Assembly: GCA_039545315.1 (NCBI GenBank)
Contig: BCIM01000006.1
Location: 911,126-975,125, forward strand
DNA: 64,000 nt
Source: Kondoa malvinella
Taxonomy: Eukaryota > Basidiomycota > Agaricostilbomycetes > Agaricostilbales > Kondoaceae
Direction: 5' to 3'
In this document: positions 45,252-55,969 of the stretch, piece after piece
Layout of the letters: each line of letters starts with the position of its first letter
Position numbering within the stretch: the first letter of the stretch is position 1
Program-made: the position numbers and the translations under genes
Notes under the pieces: model-generated
Databases searched by the model: none
The model's input: only the letters and a program-made list of their open reading frames with translations
What the model was told of the DNA's origin: nothing

Positions 45252-46760
45252 TTAAAGCGTCGATACAATGCACATGAGCACTACAAGCAATGCCATTGTC
45301 CTTTCCAGCCGTTCGCAATACGCTTGTCCGAGCATGACCATTCCCGACGCTCTACTATCCGGCAGGCTGCTTGATTCGGCTCTGTTCACGGAACTGCTAC
45401 TCTGTGCTCTCTGGCTCTTTGCGTCTGTGATCGTTTGTGCGGCTGCAAGTGCAGTGGAAGTTGAAGAGTGTTCTTCAATTGTGACGAGTTCATTTGTAGT
45501 TTTCTCGATCAGACCAATCGGTGAAGAATCAGACATGGGGAGCACAGCTAGTATACAGATGAGCAGCATTTCATAGAAAAAGCTGGAGGACTTACCAGCT
45601 TGCTCACTATTGCTCGTGATAGCCGGCTCTTGTCGATCTTCAGCCAAAGGCTGTACCAGAGCTTCATCCACTGTAGGCGCAGCATTCGCAGCCGCGATTA
45701 TCGCGTCAAGCTGAGGCGCTTTGACAACAGCTGGTGCAAGTGTATGTCTGTTGCGAAAAAAGTCAAAAATAGTTCTGAAGTCCGGGAAAGGCTTACACCA
45801 CATCTTCATCTCCTGGCGTAGCAGCAAACGCACACGTCCCTCCGAAAAGAGTCTCTTTGTTGAATAGAGGAAGGGATTCCATATAGGCTAGCTGATTCGC
45901 CATACAGGCTCGGTCGATCCCAGTAGGTAATTTACCATGAAAGAGATTGTATAGCATGAGCGTGCCGGCTTCCGCAAAATTCTGCATGCTCAATTCAGTA
46001 AATATCGGTCGAAGATCAACAGAGCTGCTGACCTCGATGTAGTTCTCGGCTGCATAGCCTGAAATGAGACATGAGTCTTGCTGGACAGCGTTCGCCCATT
46101 CCGGAGACGAAGAGAATTGACTCGATGCTGCGTGCATACATTCATGGAGCCAGACGTGCAGTCTATCTTGCCTTCCAATTTGGTCGACAACAAAGATAGC
46201 GTTCGATCTGACAAACCAACGACCTATAAGAGTCAATTTTCTGACATGCATTCTCGGCGTACATGTAAAAGCCTAGTCCGCTGTCTGGTATCTTGGCAGA
46301 GCTAGGATATAGATGGAAAACTTCGACGTCTAGGCAGTTGCGAGCGCGGACATGAGCGAACCGAAATTGCTATTGAAGAGGCTGCCAACTCACTTCGTCT
46401 TAGACCGATCGGGACCCGTCCAAAAGCAGCTAGAGCTTGCTCTGGAGTCGCTTCAGACAACGGGCAGTAGCAAAGCGTCCAAGGCGTCGCGCAGTCTTCA
46501 AGGGTGACCACGAACATCTGAACGCCGGAAGAACATCCAAAGTCTTCTAATCCTTCTGGGAATTGGCATGTCTGAGCAGCCAGGGGCGAAGGCTCAAGCC
46601 GTCCAGGAATGACAGGCAGATCATCCATTAGACCAAAGTCGGCATTGTATTCGAATTGAATGGTCTTGCCGGTAATCTTTGCCAGCGGATCTGGCTTCTG
46701 CGCGAGACCTGATGGCGAGAGCAGAAGCGCTATGAAGCATGCGAGGGACAAGCCTATCAT
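45252..46760 (-). CDS. Secreted HExxH protein, con-13-like (copy B)
   Basis: ATG 46760 gives MIGLSLACFIALLLSPSGLA, a signal peptide. Blocks matching copy A in order are ITGKTIQFEYNADFGLMDD, TCQFPEGLEDFGCSSGVQM, LEDCATPWTLCYCPLSEAT, AFGRVPIGLR, DRLHVWLHECMHAASSQ (HExxH), SSPEWANAVQQDSCLISGYA and NFAEAGTLMLYNLFHGKLPT. DRACMANQLAYMESLPLFNK and ETLFGGTCAF complete the shared region. The tail is Ala/Glu/Ser-rich rather than Ser/Pro-rich and ends in a hydrophobic stretch TMALLVVLMCIVSTL at 45252, possibly a GPI signal. Several GT-AG introns split the middle. The two copies share most cysteines but have diverged widely, so the duplication is old. The family call is by resemblance only. Confidence 0.66.
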
Positions 46761-47216
46761 CGTCCATGAGAAGAACAGGTGAATACGTCTTGCCGAATGG
46801 AAGGCCGCAACACAAAGGGAACAGCGATAGCCCGAGCAGACATGGTACGTTTTGTTCAGTGGATCAAGTAGTGTGACAGCGCAGTATGATATCGGAGCAG
46901 TCCTGAGGCGGCTACGCAGTCGCACGGACAACCGAAAGCGGTTGAACAGTCGCGCAACACAGTGCTGTAGTCTTCAAACTTGATTCAATGGCACAGAGGG
47001 CGTTGTCCAACAGACAGACATTCTTTGGAGTCCTCGTTGTGACAAGACGACATGGGTACTTGAACAGCTATCTGACTCTTTTGAGCTCTCCTACGACATG
47101 TGCTTGAACAGCTATCTGACTCTTTTGAACCCTCCTACGACATGTGCTTGAACAGCTATTTGACTCTTTTGAACTCTCCTACGTACACTTGTACACTATT
47201 TCTCCCTCTTACCGAG
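46761..47216. other. Region between con-13-like copy B and the LEU5 carrier, with a tandem repeat
   Basis: It contains the promoter of copy B and the 3' flank of the carrier gene, including the 44-bp repeats listed at 47059-47183. The 46302 minus frame stays open to 46931 upstream of the signal peptide, but that part is not protein-like. Confidence 0.45.
47059..47183. repeat. 44-bp tandem repeat, 2.8 copies
   Basis: Units start at 47059, 47103 and 47147, each with CTTGAACAGCTATYTGACTC then TTTTGAGCTCTCCTACG or a close variant. Copies differ at only a few positions. The array ends 34 bp from the stop of the LEU5-like gene, within its likely 3' UTR. Confidence 0.92.
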
Positions 47217-48369
47217 CTACTCCAAGCCAAAGAATCTCTTCATGGCTCTCCACGTAGTAAAGCTCAACGCCGTCCTTTCACGACCAATAAGCACACTACA
47301 ACCGAACACGGGAACAGTACTCACATGGGCACAATCTTGACATAACCCACACTCAGACCCACAAAGAAGCCTCTCCAACCATTCATCCTGTTTATCCCCT
47401 TGACAGTCTCTACGAAACCCATCCATTGCTCCGGATGGGTCAACCCGCCTACTTGCATCCTCCTTCTAATCACTTCGAATGGATACGAAGCAGTTTGTGA
47501 CATTGCTCCTGCCACTGCACCACTTGCTAGATCCAACAACGTTCTATATCTATCCCTGCTCGAAGGCGACAATAACGGCGTGTACCGGAAGAAAGCTTGT
47601 AGATTACCCCAGACGAGGAAAGAGGTACCAGCATAAGGTATCATGCCTAACATTGAAACGGAATAGCCTCGATAGAACTTTAAGATCGGGAATCGGTTGG
47701 TTAATGTTGGTCGAGCAGTTTGACCTTCAGTGTAGATTTTGCGAAAGGTTGTAGAGACTGAAACGCGCTCTGTCATGCTGTGTCGGATTTCAAATGCTAG
47801 TCGAACACGGATGAGTTCGAGTGGGTAGGTGAAGAAGACTGAAGTGATGCCTGCCATTGAACCGGCTGTGTAAAGTCGTAAGGAAGTTTGATCGGCTTGT
47901 GTCGGCATGAGCATCTGTCTTGACCGTCAGCGAAAAATCACAGTGGCAGCGAATGTCGTACCTGGTGAAAGAAGTCGTACGCCATGAACTTTATACCGGC
48001 GTAGGGAAAGATGCGAAGCAGAGTGACCGAATGGCCTTGCATAAGACCTCGCACGCCCGTTTCATTGTAGATCTGTCATCGCGACTTGCCTACATCAGCT
48101 ACAAGCCGAATGTAGTAGATCAAGCTGACCTGAGCTGTTGCCCGAAATGCACCAGCTAGAGAACCCGAATATTTTTGATACTCCTTCTGCTGGGTCTGGA
48201 GCAAGATCTTCACTCTGTCAAGCGGAGCGACCCCAGTTTTTGCTACGCTGCCTGCTATACCACCTGCTATACCGGAGAGCAGGACATCTTTGAGCGGTTT
48301 GACCTGCTTTTTGTGTGTCGTGAGTTGCTTGGACGCATCATCGTGCAGAACTATTGATGTGTCTGGCAT
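47217..48369 (-). CDS. LEU5: Mitochondrial coenzyme A carrier, LEU5 / SLC25A42 type
   Basis: This is a mitochondrial carrier family protein, probably importing CoA or a precursor into the matrix. The start at 48369 gives MPDTSIVLHDDASKQL. Three carrier repeats follow: SGIAGGIAGSVAKTGVAPLD with RVKILLQT, FTYPLELIRVRLAFE, and ASYPFEVIRRRMQVGG. VTLLRIFPYAGIKFMAYDFF and IPYAGTSFLVWGNLQAFFRY are typical even-helix signatures. The frame through PLDRVKILLQTQQKEY and GVRGLMQGHSVTLLRIFPYA supports LEU5. A final intron (about 47275-47330) joins VKIVPM to TALSFTTWRAMKRFFGLE, stop 47217-47219. An intron near 47914-48010 and one near 48085-48130 complete the model. Confidence 0.85.
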
Positions 48370-48796
48370 TCAAACACTTCATTGAGCAATCGCCTTGAGC
48401 CGAGCCACCTCTTGTAAATCAGATCTGAGTAGAGTCCAATGACAACGTCGCTATTTCCTGTCGAAAGGTCTCGATACAGCTCGCAGCGTGAGAAGTCAGC
48501 CTCGGTCCAGTATTCCAAGCTGATGAGCAGGTATCAGTGAGCGACAAGGTGTGGAGCAGGAGCAAGGCTGAATAGCCGATGTTTTTGAAACCGTCACAAG
48601 TCGTGGAAATCTACATTCTCTGGACCACGCTAGACATCCCGACCAGAACAGACAGCCTATGAAGGTGTTGCTTCTTCTCTCGAAACACTTCAAGTGTCGC
48701 AACAAGGCTAGGCCGTCTCAAGACTCAGCTCCAGAATCTTTACCAGAGCATCTCAGCTCATTTCGCGCCGAGTCATCCTAGTCGATCTATAGCATC
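48370..48796. promoter_or_regulatory. Divergent region between LEU5-like carrier and XRN1
   Basis: About 430 bp separate the two start codons. No conserved ORF, repeat or RNA gene is visible. Confidence 0.4.
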
Positions 48797-51700
48797 ATGG
48801 GGTCAGTCTGGCCTGTCCATACAGCTACACCCTCTCACTAATAGTGTATTTGATAGTATTCCAAAGTTGTCGGTCGACTCGCATTCAGTGATTGAACGAG
48901 ATCTGACAGCCTCGTCACTAGCTTCCGATGGATGTCAGAGAGGTACCCCCTGACTTCGCAGCTCATTCAAGAGGGCTCTATTCCAGAATTTGGCGAGTAC
49001 TCTCGTAGGCCCTGTAATTGCGATGCTGATCCGCTTGTATAGACAATCTCTATGTGAGCTTATTAATTACTCGATCTGGCCACAGCCTGACATGGTCTGC
49101 AGCTTGATATGAACGGTGTCATCCACAACTGCTCGCATGCCAACAATGAATCAGCGCACTATCGAATATCAGAAGAACAAATCTACCTCCAGGTCTTTGC
49201 CTACATTGAGCATCTGTTTGCTAAAATCAAGCCAAAGAAACTCTTCTTCATGGCTGTCGATGGTGTAGCTCCTCGAGCAAAAATGAACCAACAGCGATCC
49301 AGACGTTTCCGTACTGCTAGAGAAGCGAAAGAAGTCAAAGATCGCGCTCTAGCCAAAGGAGAAGAACTACCTGCCGAAGATGCTTTCGATTCCAATTGCA
49401 TCACGCCTGGAACACCTTTTATGGCTAGGCTATCGAAACAATTACAATACTTTATCGCAAAGAAAGTCAACGAAGACGCTGATTGGCGCGGCATACAAGT
49501 CGTTCTCTCCGGTCATGAGGTACCAGGAGAAGGAGAACACAAGATCATGGAATACATTCGACTAGCCAAAGCTCAATCAGATTACAACCCGAACGTCAGA
49601 CATTGTCTTTACGGTCTAGACGCAGATCTCATCATGCTCGGTCTCCTCTCGCACGACCCTCATTTCTGTTTGCTCAGAGAAGAAGTCGTCTTTGGTCCAG
49701 CAAGAAAGAAACAGCGCACATCACTCGAAACGCAAAACTTTTACCTCATGCATTTATCCCTCTTACGCGAATACCTCGATATGGAGTTCGCTTCATTAGC
49801 AGAGACTATCGAATTCGCATACGACCTGGAACGCATCATTGATGATTTCATTCTGTTGTGCATCTTTGTTGGCAACGATTTCTTGCCGCATTTACCTGGC
49901 TTGCACATCAACGAAGGCGCCTTGAACCTCTTATATGGGATATATAAAAAGGTCTTACCGAAAGCTGGTCAGTGCCAGACCGCTTCTGACTGATGCAGTT
50001 TTTAATCCTGTTGCATTCGACAGGCGGCTATATTAACGAACATGGTACATTGAATGTCAAGCGACTGCAAATGGTTCTAGATGAACTAGCTCAATTCGAA
50101 CAAGATACGTTCGAGCAAGAATTTGCAGACTCGAATTGGTTCAAGGGCAAGCAGCAAAGTACCATTAGCGCTTTAGAGAAGGCTCGGGCGAAATCAAAAC
50201 TAGGTCAGTCGGTTCATCATGTGCTGTTTCGGTAGCTCAAATCGTTCACCTGTCTGACAGTCCTAACCCAAGATCAGCGTTACCTCTTTAACGAGATTGC
50301 CAAATTTGTTCGAATGACCTTTTCTTCGCCCACGCCTGGAGCGCAAGTTCAATTCCCAGCTGTCTATCCAGCAAGAGATAGACGATTCCTACAAGACCTC
50401 GCGAATGCTTTACATCTCTCTATCGCCTTTGACGAGTTTGACGATAATGATGAACCCGTCATTGTGCTTCGATTTGATGAAGACGTCTTTGCGTCCATGA
50501 TGGAAGAGCTTAGTCTGAATGGAAAAGAAGAAGAAGGCGAATGGAGGGATGCGGTCGACAGAGTATTGAACAAGTATGAGAAGGCGCAGACGCTGGAAGA
50601 TCAGAGCGAGAGTGATTTCGAAGAGGCGTACGAGGTCAAGTTGAAGGAGAAGATGCATGTCTGGAAGAAGGAATACTATCAGGTTCGTGCTTTGCGACTG
50701 CTTTGGATTTGGGCTAATTCGGCAGAAACGTTGGACAGGAAAAGTTCAAATTCGATATGGATCAATCCCCGGAAGAGCTGCAACAGCTCTGCTACCGATA
50801 TGTAGAAGGCCTGCAGTGGGTGCTCCACTACTATTACAACGGTGTCGCCTCTTGGGGATGGTTCTATGACTATCACTACTCGCCAAAGATTTCGGGTCAG
50901 TAGCGTGCGAATAGCTTTGATACTTGCTAAGTATTGCGTAGATTTGTGCAATATCGCCGACTTCAAGTTCGACTTTAAGCTCGGCTTTCCTTTCAAGCCT
51001 TTCGAGCAACTCATGGGAGTCTTGCCGGATCTGAGTAATCAACACATACCTGCCGCGTACAAAGACCTTATGACTGATCCGGAGTCACCCATCATTGATT
51101 TCTACCCAAGAGACTTCGAAACAGACATGAACGGCAAGAAACAAGATTGGGAAGCTGTTGTCAAGATTCCCTTTATTGATCAAGACCGTCTTCTGGCTAC
51201 GATGGCTACTCGCGAGCACCATTTGACAGCTGAAGAGCGGTCACGCAATTCTTGGGGCAATAGCTGGAGTTGTACTTGGGAAGCTGGAAGAGATGCGGTT
51301 TTCGCCTCGCCTCAACCTGGTTTCTTGCCGGATCTATACCATTGCGGATCTGTGCTTGCGTCATTTGACCTTCCGACGCTTAGCGGTCTCAAACTGGTCA
51401 AGGGTCTTTGTGAAGGTGTTTTACTCGGCAAGGATGCAGTCGCTGGCTTCCCCTCGCTCTTCACTCTGCCTCACTCTGGCCAGCTCGGCTTCCACGGTGT
51501 TGCAGTATTCCAAGGAGACAGCAAGAACGAAACTATGGTCTTGACTATTGAGAACACGTTCGAAGGCGTTGTGGTGGAAGACATCGCCAAAGAGACGGTC
51601 GGTAAGACTGTCTATGCTGGCTGGCCATTTCTCAAAGAAGCGCTTGTTACTGGTATATCGGACGATCTTTTCCGCTATGAGATGGACCAGAACTCTGGCA

Positions 51701-53878
51701 CGGTCGGCAAGCTACCTCATCGACCCGAATCGCTTGTCGGTTGGCGAAAAGCTGCCGAACGAATAGAACATCAGTATTCAAAGCGATATGGAAGCATCAT
51801 TGGTGATGTGAACATCGTGCTGAATGTCCGATTACTCAAAGGTGAGCACTGTTGAATCTGCGTCGCGCTGTGCTGACTATCTGCTCAGGTCTGAAGCAAG
51901 TTGACGATGGAGCTCTAGTGAAAGAGTTCGAGCCGAAAGAGACCGAGCAGGCGCTTCAGCTTACAGTCCAGAATGTCTCCTCATTGGACAGCCGCTATAT
52001 CGTCAGCAATCTCTGAAGTATTGTGTTTTACAGCGCTAATACGTTTACAGGAACGCGATGCGATCCCTGTCGAAGAAGACATCCCTGTCGGATCTAAAGT
52101 CTTCTACCTTGGTCAACGAGCTGCCTTTGGCATTCCAGCTCAAGTCAACGACCACATCAATGGCACCTTGTCTATCATCACACTTGTGAGGATACATTCA
52201 TCCCTACGGATCGGCGCTGACTATACTGAACAGACCTACCCCGGCGAGACAGCCGAATACGCTCGTTACAAAGATATACTGTCTCAGAATCGACGCAACG
52301 ACATCTACCAGCCCTCTTTCAACGTCAACAAACGAACTCGCATGAGCGGTCTGACCTTGTCGAAGATCACCTCGAGCCTCATGATTCAAGGCACAACAGA
52401 CCAGAAAGTCAATGCCGGGCTTAATCTCAAGTTCGAAGCCAAAGGGCAGAAAGTGCTAGGCTATACTCGCAAATCGGAAGGTGGTTGGGAATACAGCGAG
52501 AAGGCTATCAGCCTGATCGCCGAATACAAAGTGAGTTCTCAAATTCACTAGCGATTTCGCTGTTGATGTCCTTTCCCTAGGCCGCTTTTCCTGAAATTAT
52601 CGATGCCTTCGACTCGAGAAGAGGATCGGGTCAGCTTGTCTGCTCTTTTTGGTCCTCCCTCTCACTAAATTCTCGCGCAGATCTTCGATCCATCACTGAA
52701 TTCTTTCCTCAGCTAGATGCAAAGGCTGCGGACGCCAAGATGCGGGAGATTAAGATGTGGTTGAAGGAGAAGGGTGTCGATGACTTTGAAAAGGTGCCGC
52801 TCGACTCGGAGCAACTGGACAAGGTGCGAACGATTCAAGGTCCCATGAGTTTATCACTGATGATGCCACCCAGTCCATCGTGCATCAGCTAGAGCAGCTT
52901 GCGGACAAGCTAACAGCAAGCAGGAGTCCAGACCAATTGAAGCGCCAACAAGCTCGTTCGATACCAAGACGAGCAGTCTTGAAGCCCGAACAAGCCAAGA
53001 CTCGCCTACAACATCAGACCTTCCGCTTAGGTGATCGTGTAGTTATGGCGGCCGAAACTGGCAACGTTCCGCTGTCGACCAAAGGCACTGTTGTGGGCAT
53101 TCGACCAGAATTTATGGATGTGATCTGGGATGTTGGCTTTATTGGTGGTACAACGCTAGGAGACAGGTAAGCCAGATTGCCCATCTTAACCTAATTTAGC
53201 TGACGAACTCGACGCAGATGCTCTCCTTATCGTGGTCTTCCAGTCGCGCCTTGGACGCTGCTCAACCTGTCTTCGCCTCAACTCCAGGTGCAAGCTAATG
53301 GTACTGCACCAGCACCAATAGCACCACGAGGCAGAGGGCGCGGTCGTGGCTTCTTTACGCCTGCGCCTGCCGCTTCGACACGGGGTCAAAGTAACGGATC
53401 TGTCAGAATATTGCAAAGCAACCGTGGGAGAGGAGCAGCTCAGGGAGCCTTCAACAACAACTATGGCGCAGCAGCAAGACAAGAAGATGGCGCCTATGTA
53501 CCTACAAGACCCGCTTCACATCAAGCCAAACTTCGACAAGCCTTCAATACCAATGCTGCAAACGCAGCAGCGAACGCTCAGACATACGAGAACAATGCCC
53601 CGCCTCGCCAAGCGCGGTCGAATTACTCTGCCGTTCCACCGCCTGTTGTTCTGAATGCACCTTCTAGACCATCGAGAAGAGGCGCGGCTCGAATCTTTCA
53701 GAATGCTGCCCAAGCGGGAGGATCGCATCTACGTAATGGAGCTGCTCCAAATGGACACGTGCCAACTGGACCAAAAGTTGACAGCTTACCTGCACCAGCA
53801 AGAGGTAGAGGGCGAGGCAGAGGACGCGGAAGAGGCACAGCGACGATCAATGGGTCCAGTACCCAGTCGTCAGAGTAA
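48797..53878 (+). CDS. XRN1: 5'-3' exoribonuclease XRN1
   Basis: XRN1 degrades decapped mRNA 5' to 3' in the cytoplasm. The invariant start MGIPKFFRWMSERYPLTSQL is spread over exons of 5 nt (48797-48801), 12 nt (48857-48868) and a longer one from 48922. An 11-nt exon (49043-49053) encodes DNLY, then LDMNGVIHNCSHAN begins the large exon. Catalytic-domain motifs are FMAVDGVAPRAKMNQQRSRR, CITPGTPFMARLSKQLQYF, SGHEVPGEGEHKIMEYIR, HCLYGLDADLIMLGLLSHDP and FVGNDFLPHLPGLHI. D1-D4 domains follow, including WSCTWEAGRD-like and VGYTRKSEGGWEYS-like segments. The C-terminus is Asn/Ala/Gln- and RG-rich (RGRGRGRGRG at the end), with stop at 53878. About ten introns; the one after ..PEF has a GC donor. The length fits XRN1 rather than RAT1, since it lacks the nuclear zinc-knuckle segment. 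Confidence 0.93.
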
Positions 53879-53947
53879 TGAATGCATCTGAGGCTCGTGT
53901 GCGATGCTTTGCGATGCCATTTGACCAATGAAATACAGAAATTGACC

Positions 53948-54637
53948 TCAACCCCTCATAGCTCCACCGCTGCGATCTCCACTGTTTGAGCCATCTGCTT
54001 TTCCAGATCTCGTCTTTTCTATATATGCGAAGCGCTCTCACAATCAGCCGGAGTTAAAAGTGACAAATACATGAAACTGACCGATAGACTCTTTGTGTTT
54101 TTGAGCAGCTGATGCGCTTCCCGATTCTTTTGAAGACGCTCCTCTATGATCCGCAGACCCATTCACGTATTCACTGCTGTAGCTGCTCTGCGACCCATTC
54201 GATCCTGAACCATCTAGGAAATCGCCTTTAGAGGAATTGGTTGCGTTTGAAGTAGCGCCTTTGTTGCTCTCCATGGGCTTATTTTTTGTTCCAGAAGCTG
54301 AGATTGGGGCTTCTTCAGGTCTAAAGACAATTATTACAACGCTCAGCTACAAGTTTGGCTGACACCTCTGAGGGAACTTGAGACTCACGAAAAGAAGAAG
54401 ACTTTGGCAGTGTACGCCGCTGCGAGACCTCCAGCACCGATCAAGACATATTCTGCCAATGACAAAGTTCAGCTTTGCCAGACGAACACGCAGCAGATCG
54501 GGAAGAAACCACTGACGCAGTAAATTCTGGTCTTGCTGCTTCTTGCCTTGGGCTTCTGGCGTTGCATAGCCGCGTACTTGTTGACGGGCTGCAGGGGACT
54601 TTGCGAGTCGAAGTGCTTGTCTGGTTGCGATCATCAT
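53948..54637 (-). CDS. Small mitochondrial membrane protein, unidentified
   Basis: ATG 54637 begins MMIATRQALRLAKSPAARQQ, an Arg/Ala-rich mitochondrial presequence with a plausible cleavage near RGYATPEAQ. After an intron comes YVLIGAGGLAAAYTAKVFFF, one membrane helix. Then a Ser/Asn/Gly/Lys-rich polar tail (SKGDFLDGSGSNGSQSSY..) ends SGDRSGGAMRG at 53948 after a last intron. I recognise no family; a presequence, one helix and a disordered tail suggest an inner-membrane protein. It converges with XRN1, the stops being about 70 bp apart. Confidence 0.6.
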
Positions 54638-54850
54638 GGGTTTGGAGAAAGAGAGAATTATAGATCGCCGTCATCGATGCAATGAACTTTCCATTCTGCA
54701 GCTATTCTAAGAATTCTAGACAGCTCTACGCCTCCTGCTTTAGCCCTTCTTGCAGCGATCGTCCATCTGCAACCGTTTGCCGGGGCAGGTCAACGCAACA
54801 CACACCGGGGAAATGTCTTCATGTCCGCTTGTCATTAGAGGCATCCATCA

Positions 54851-55969
54851 CTAGCCATCGTTGGATGCTAATGCCCGTGAGTTCAGTGAGTGTTGAGCAT
54901 TGTCGAGGCAATTCTTCAGGTACAGGCTGTATCTAGCCTCAAAGTCAGCACACGGGTCCATACAGCTGTACTCGGACCATCACTTGTTATGGCCGTCTGT
55001 ACTTCACACTGATCTAGCGCTGCGCATCAGATTTCATAGCCCGAAAAGCCAAAGAACATACTTGATGGGCCTAGCCGGATTTCCAGCTACGATTGTTCTT
55101 TCCGGCACATCCTTGGTCTGCTCATGCATCAGCCTTTGTGCAGAGATTAGCGGACGGAGCTCACTACCACTGCTCCAGCAGCAATGACAGAACCTTTTCC
55201 TACTGTAACCCCAGCCAGGATGATTGCAGAGCCGCCGACTAGATTCCTCCATGAGCAAAACCAGCGTAGAGGAGTGCACAGATGCTCACTCCATACATCA
55301 TCGCATATCACGATAGGTTTCGCTGCTTCCCTCCCATAAGACCCATTTCTCGCTTCCGGCGAAGTCGGATGGGTCGCTTTCACACAGATCAGCTGTACGA
55401 TGTAGGAGCTGGCAGAGTCTGATCAACTCACGGGTATACATTTGCACGCTCGCCCCGATCAAAACTCTGTCGCCTATTGTGACTGCGCAATCTCATTCAG
55501 CATAGACGAGAGGAGGGCATGTAATAAGCTTACTTGGGCAGACGTCGAGAAAGACACAGTGAGGACCAATACCGCCTGGATACACTCTTAGCTTGAGCTT
55601 TCAGTGCCACAGCGATCCTGACCTCCAGACCCCATTGTGATATGATAGCCCTGCCAAAACATCAGTTGCGATTGCCAACTTATGCAGAACACATACGAAT
55701 TCACAAGTAAACGGCGTGACGCAGTAGAAATCGCCTTCCTTGATGTTTAAAAAGCCCCGCACGAGGGCAGTGTATTTTTCAGGATCTGGTTCATGGTTGA
55801 TTTCCCAAAGCTTCTTGGCTTGCTCTATACGCAAGTTACTGACGTATGGATCTGAAGCTTGGTAGGGTTCGCCCTTGATCATCAGCTCCTGCGTGTCTTT
55901 CTGTCAGTTTGTAGGCCTCTGGAGAGGAAGTACGAGGGAAGGCACATATTCAGTCTTGTCGTCTGCCAT
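54851..55969 (-). CDS. Hexapeptide-repeat sugar O-acetyltransferase (maltose/galactoside acetyltransferase type)
   Basis: These trimeric left-handed beta-helix enzymes acetylate sugars with acetyl-CoA. ATG 55969 gives MADDKTEY then ELMIKGEPYQASDP, the N-terminal Mac domain, with RIEQAKKLWEINHEPDPEKY. Hexapeptide repeats read GYHITMGS, VTIGDRVLIGASVQMYT, IVICDDV-WIGGSAIILAGVT and VGKGSVIAAGAVV, then DVPERTIVAGNPARPI. Unspliced, the frame stops at 55034. A strong GTATGT donor there and a GCTGAC..ATACAG acceptor suggest a last exon ending ..NSRALASNDG at 54851. At least five introns. Fungal copies of this family are often thought to be of bacterial origin, but the introns show this one is well established. 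Confidence 0.8.
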
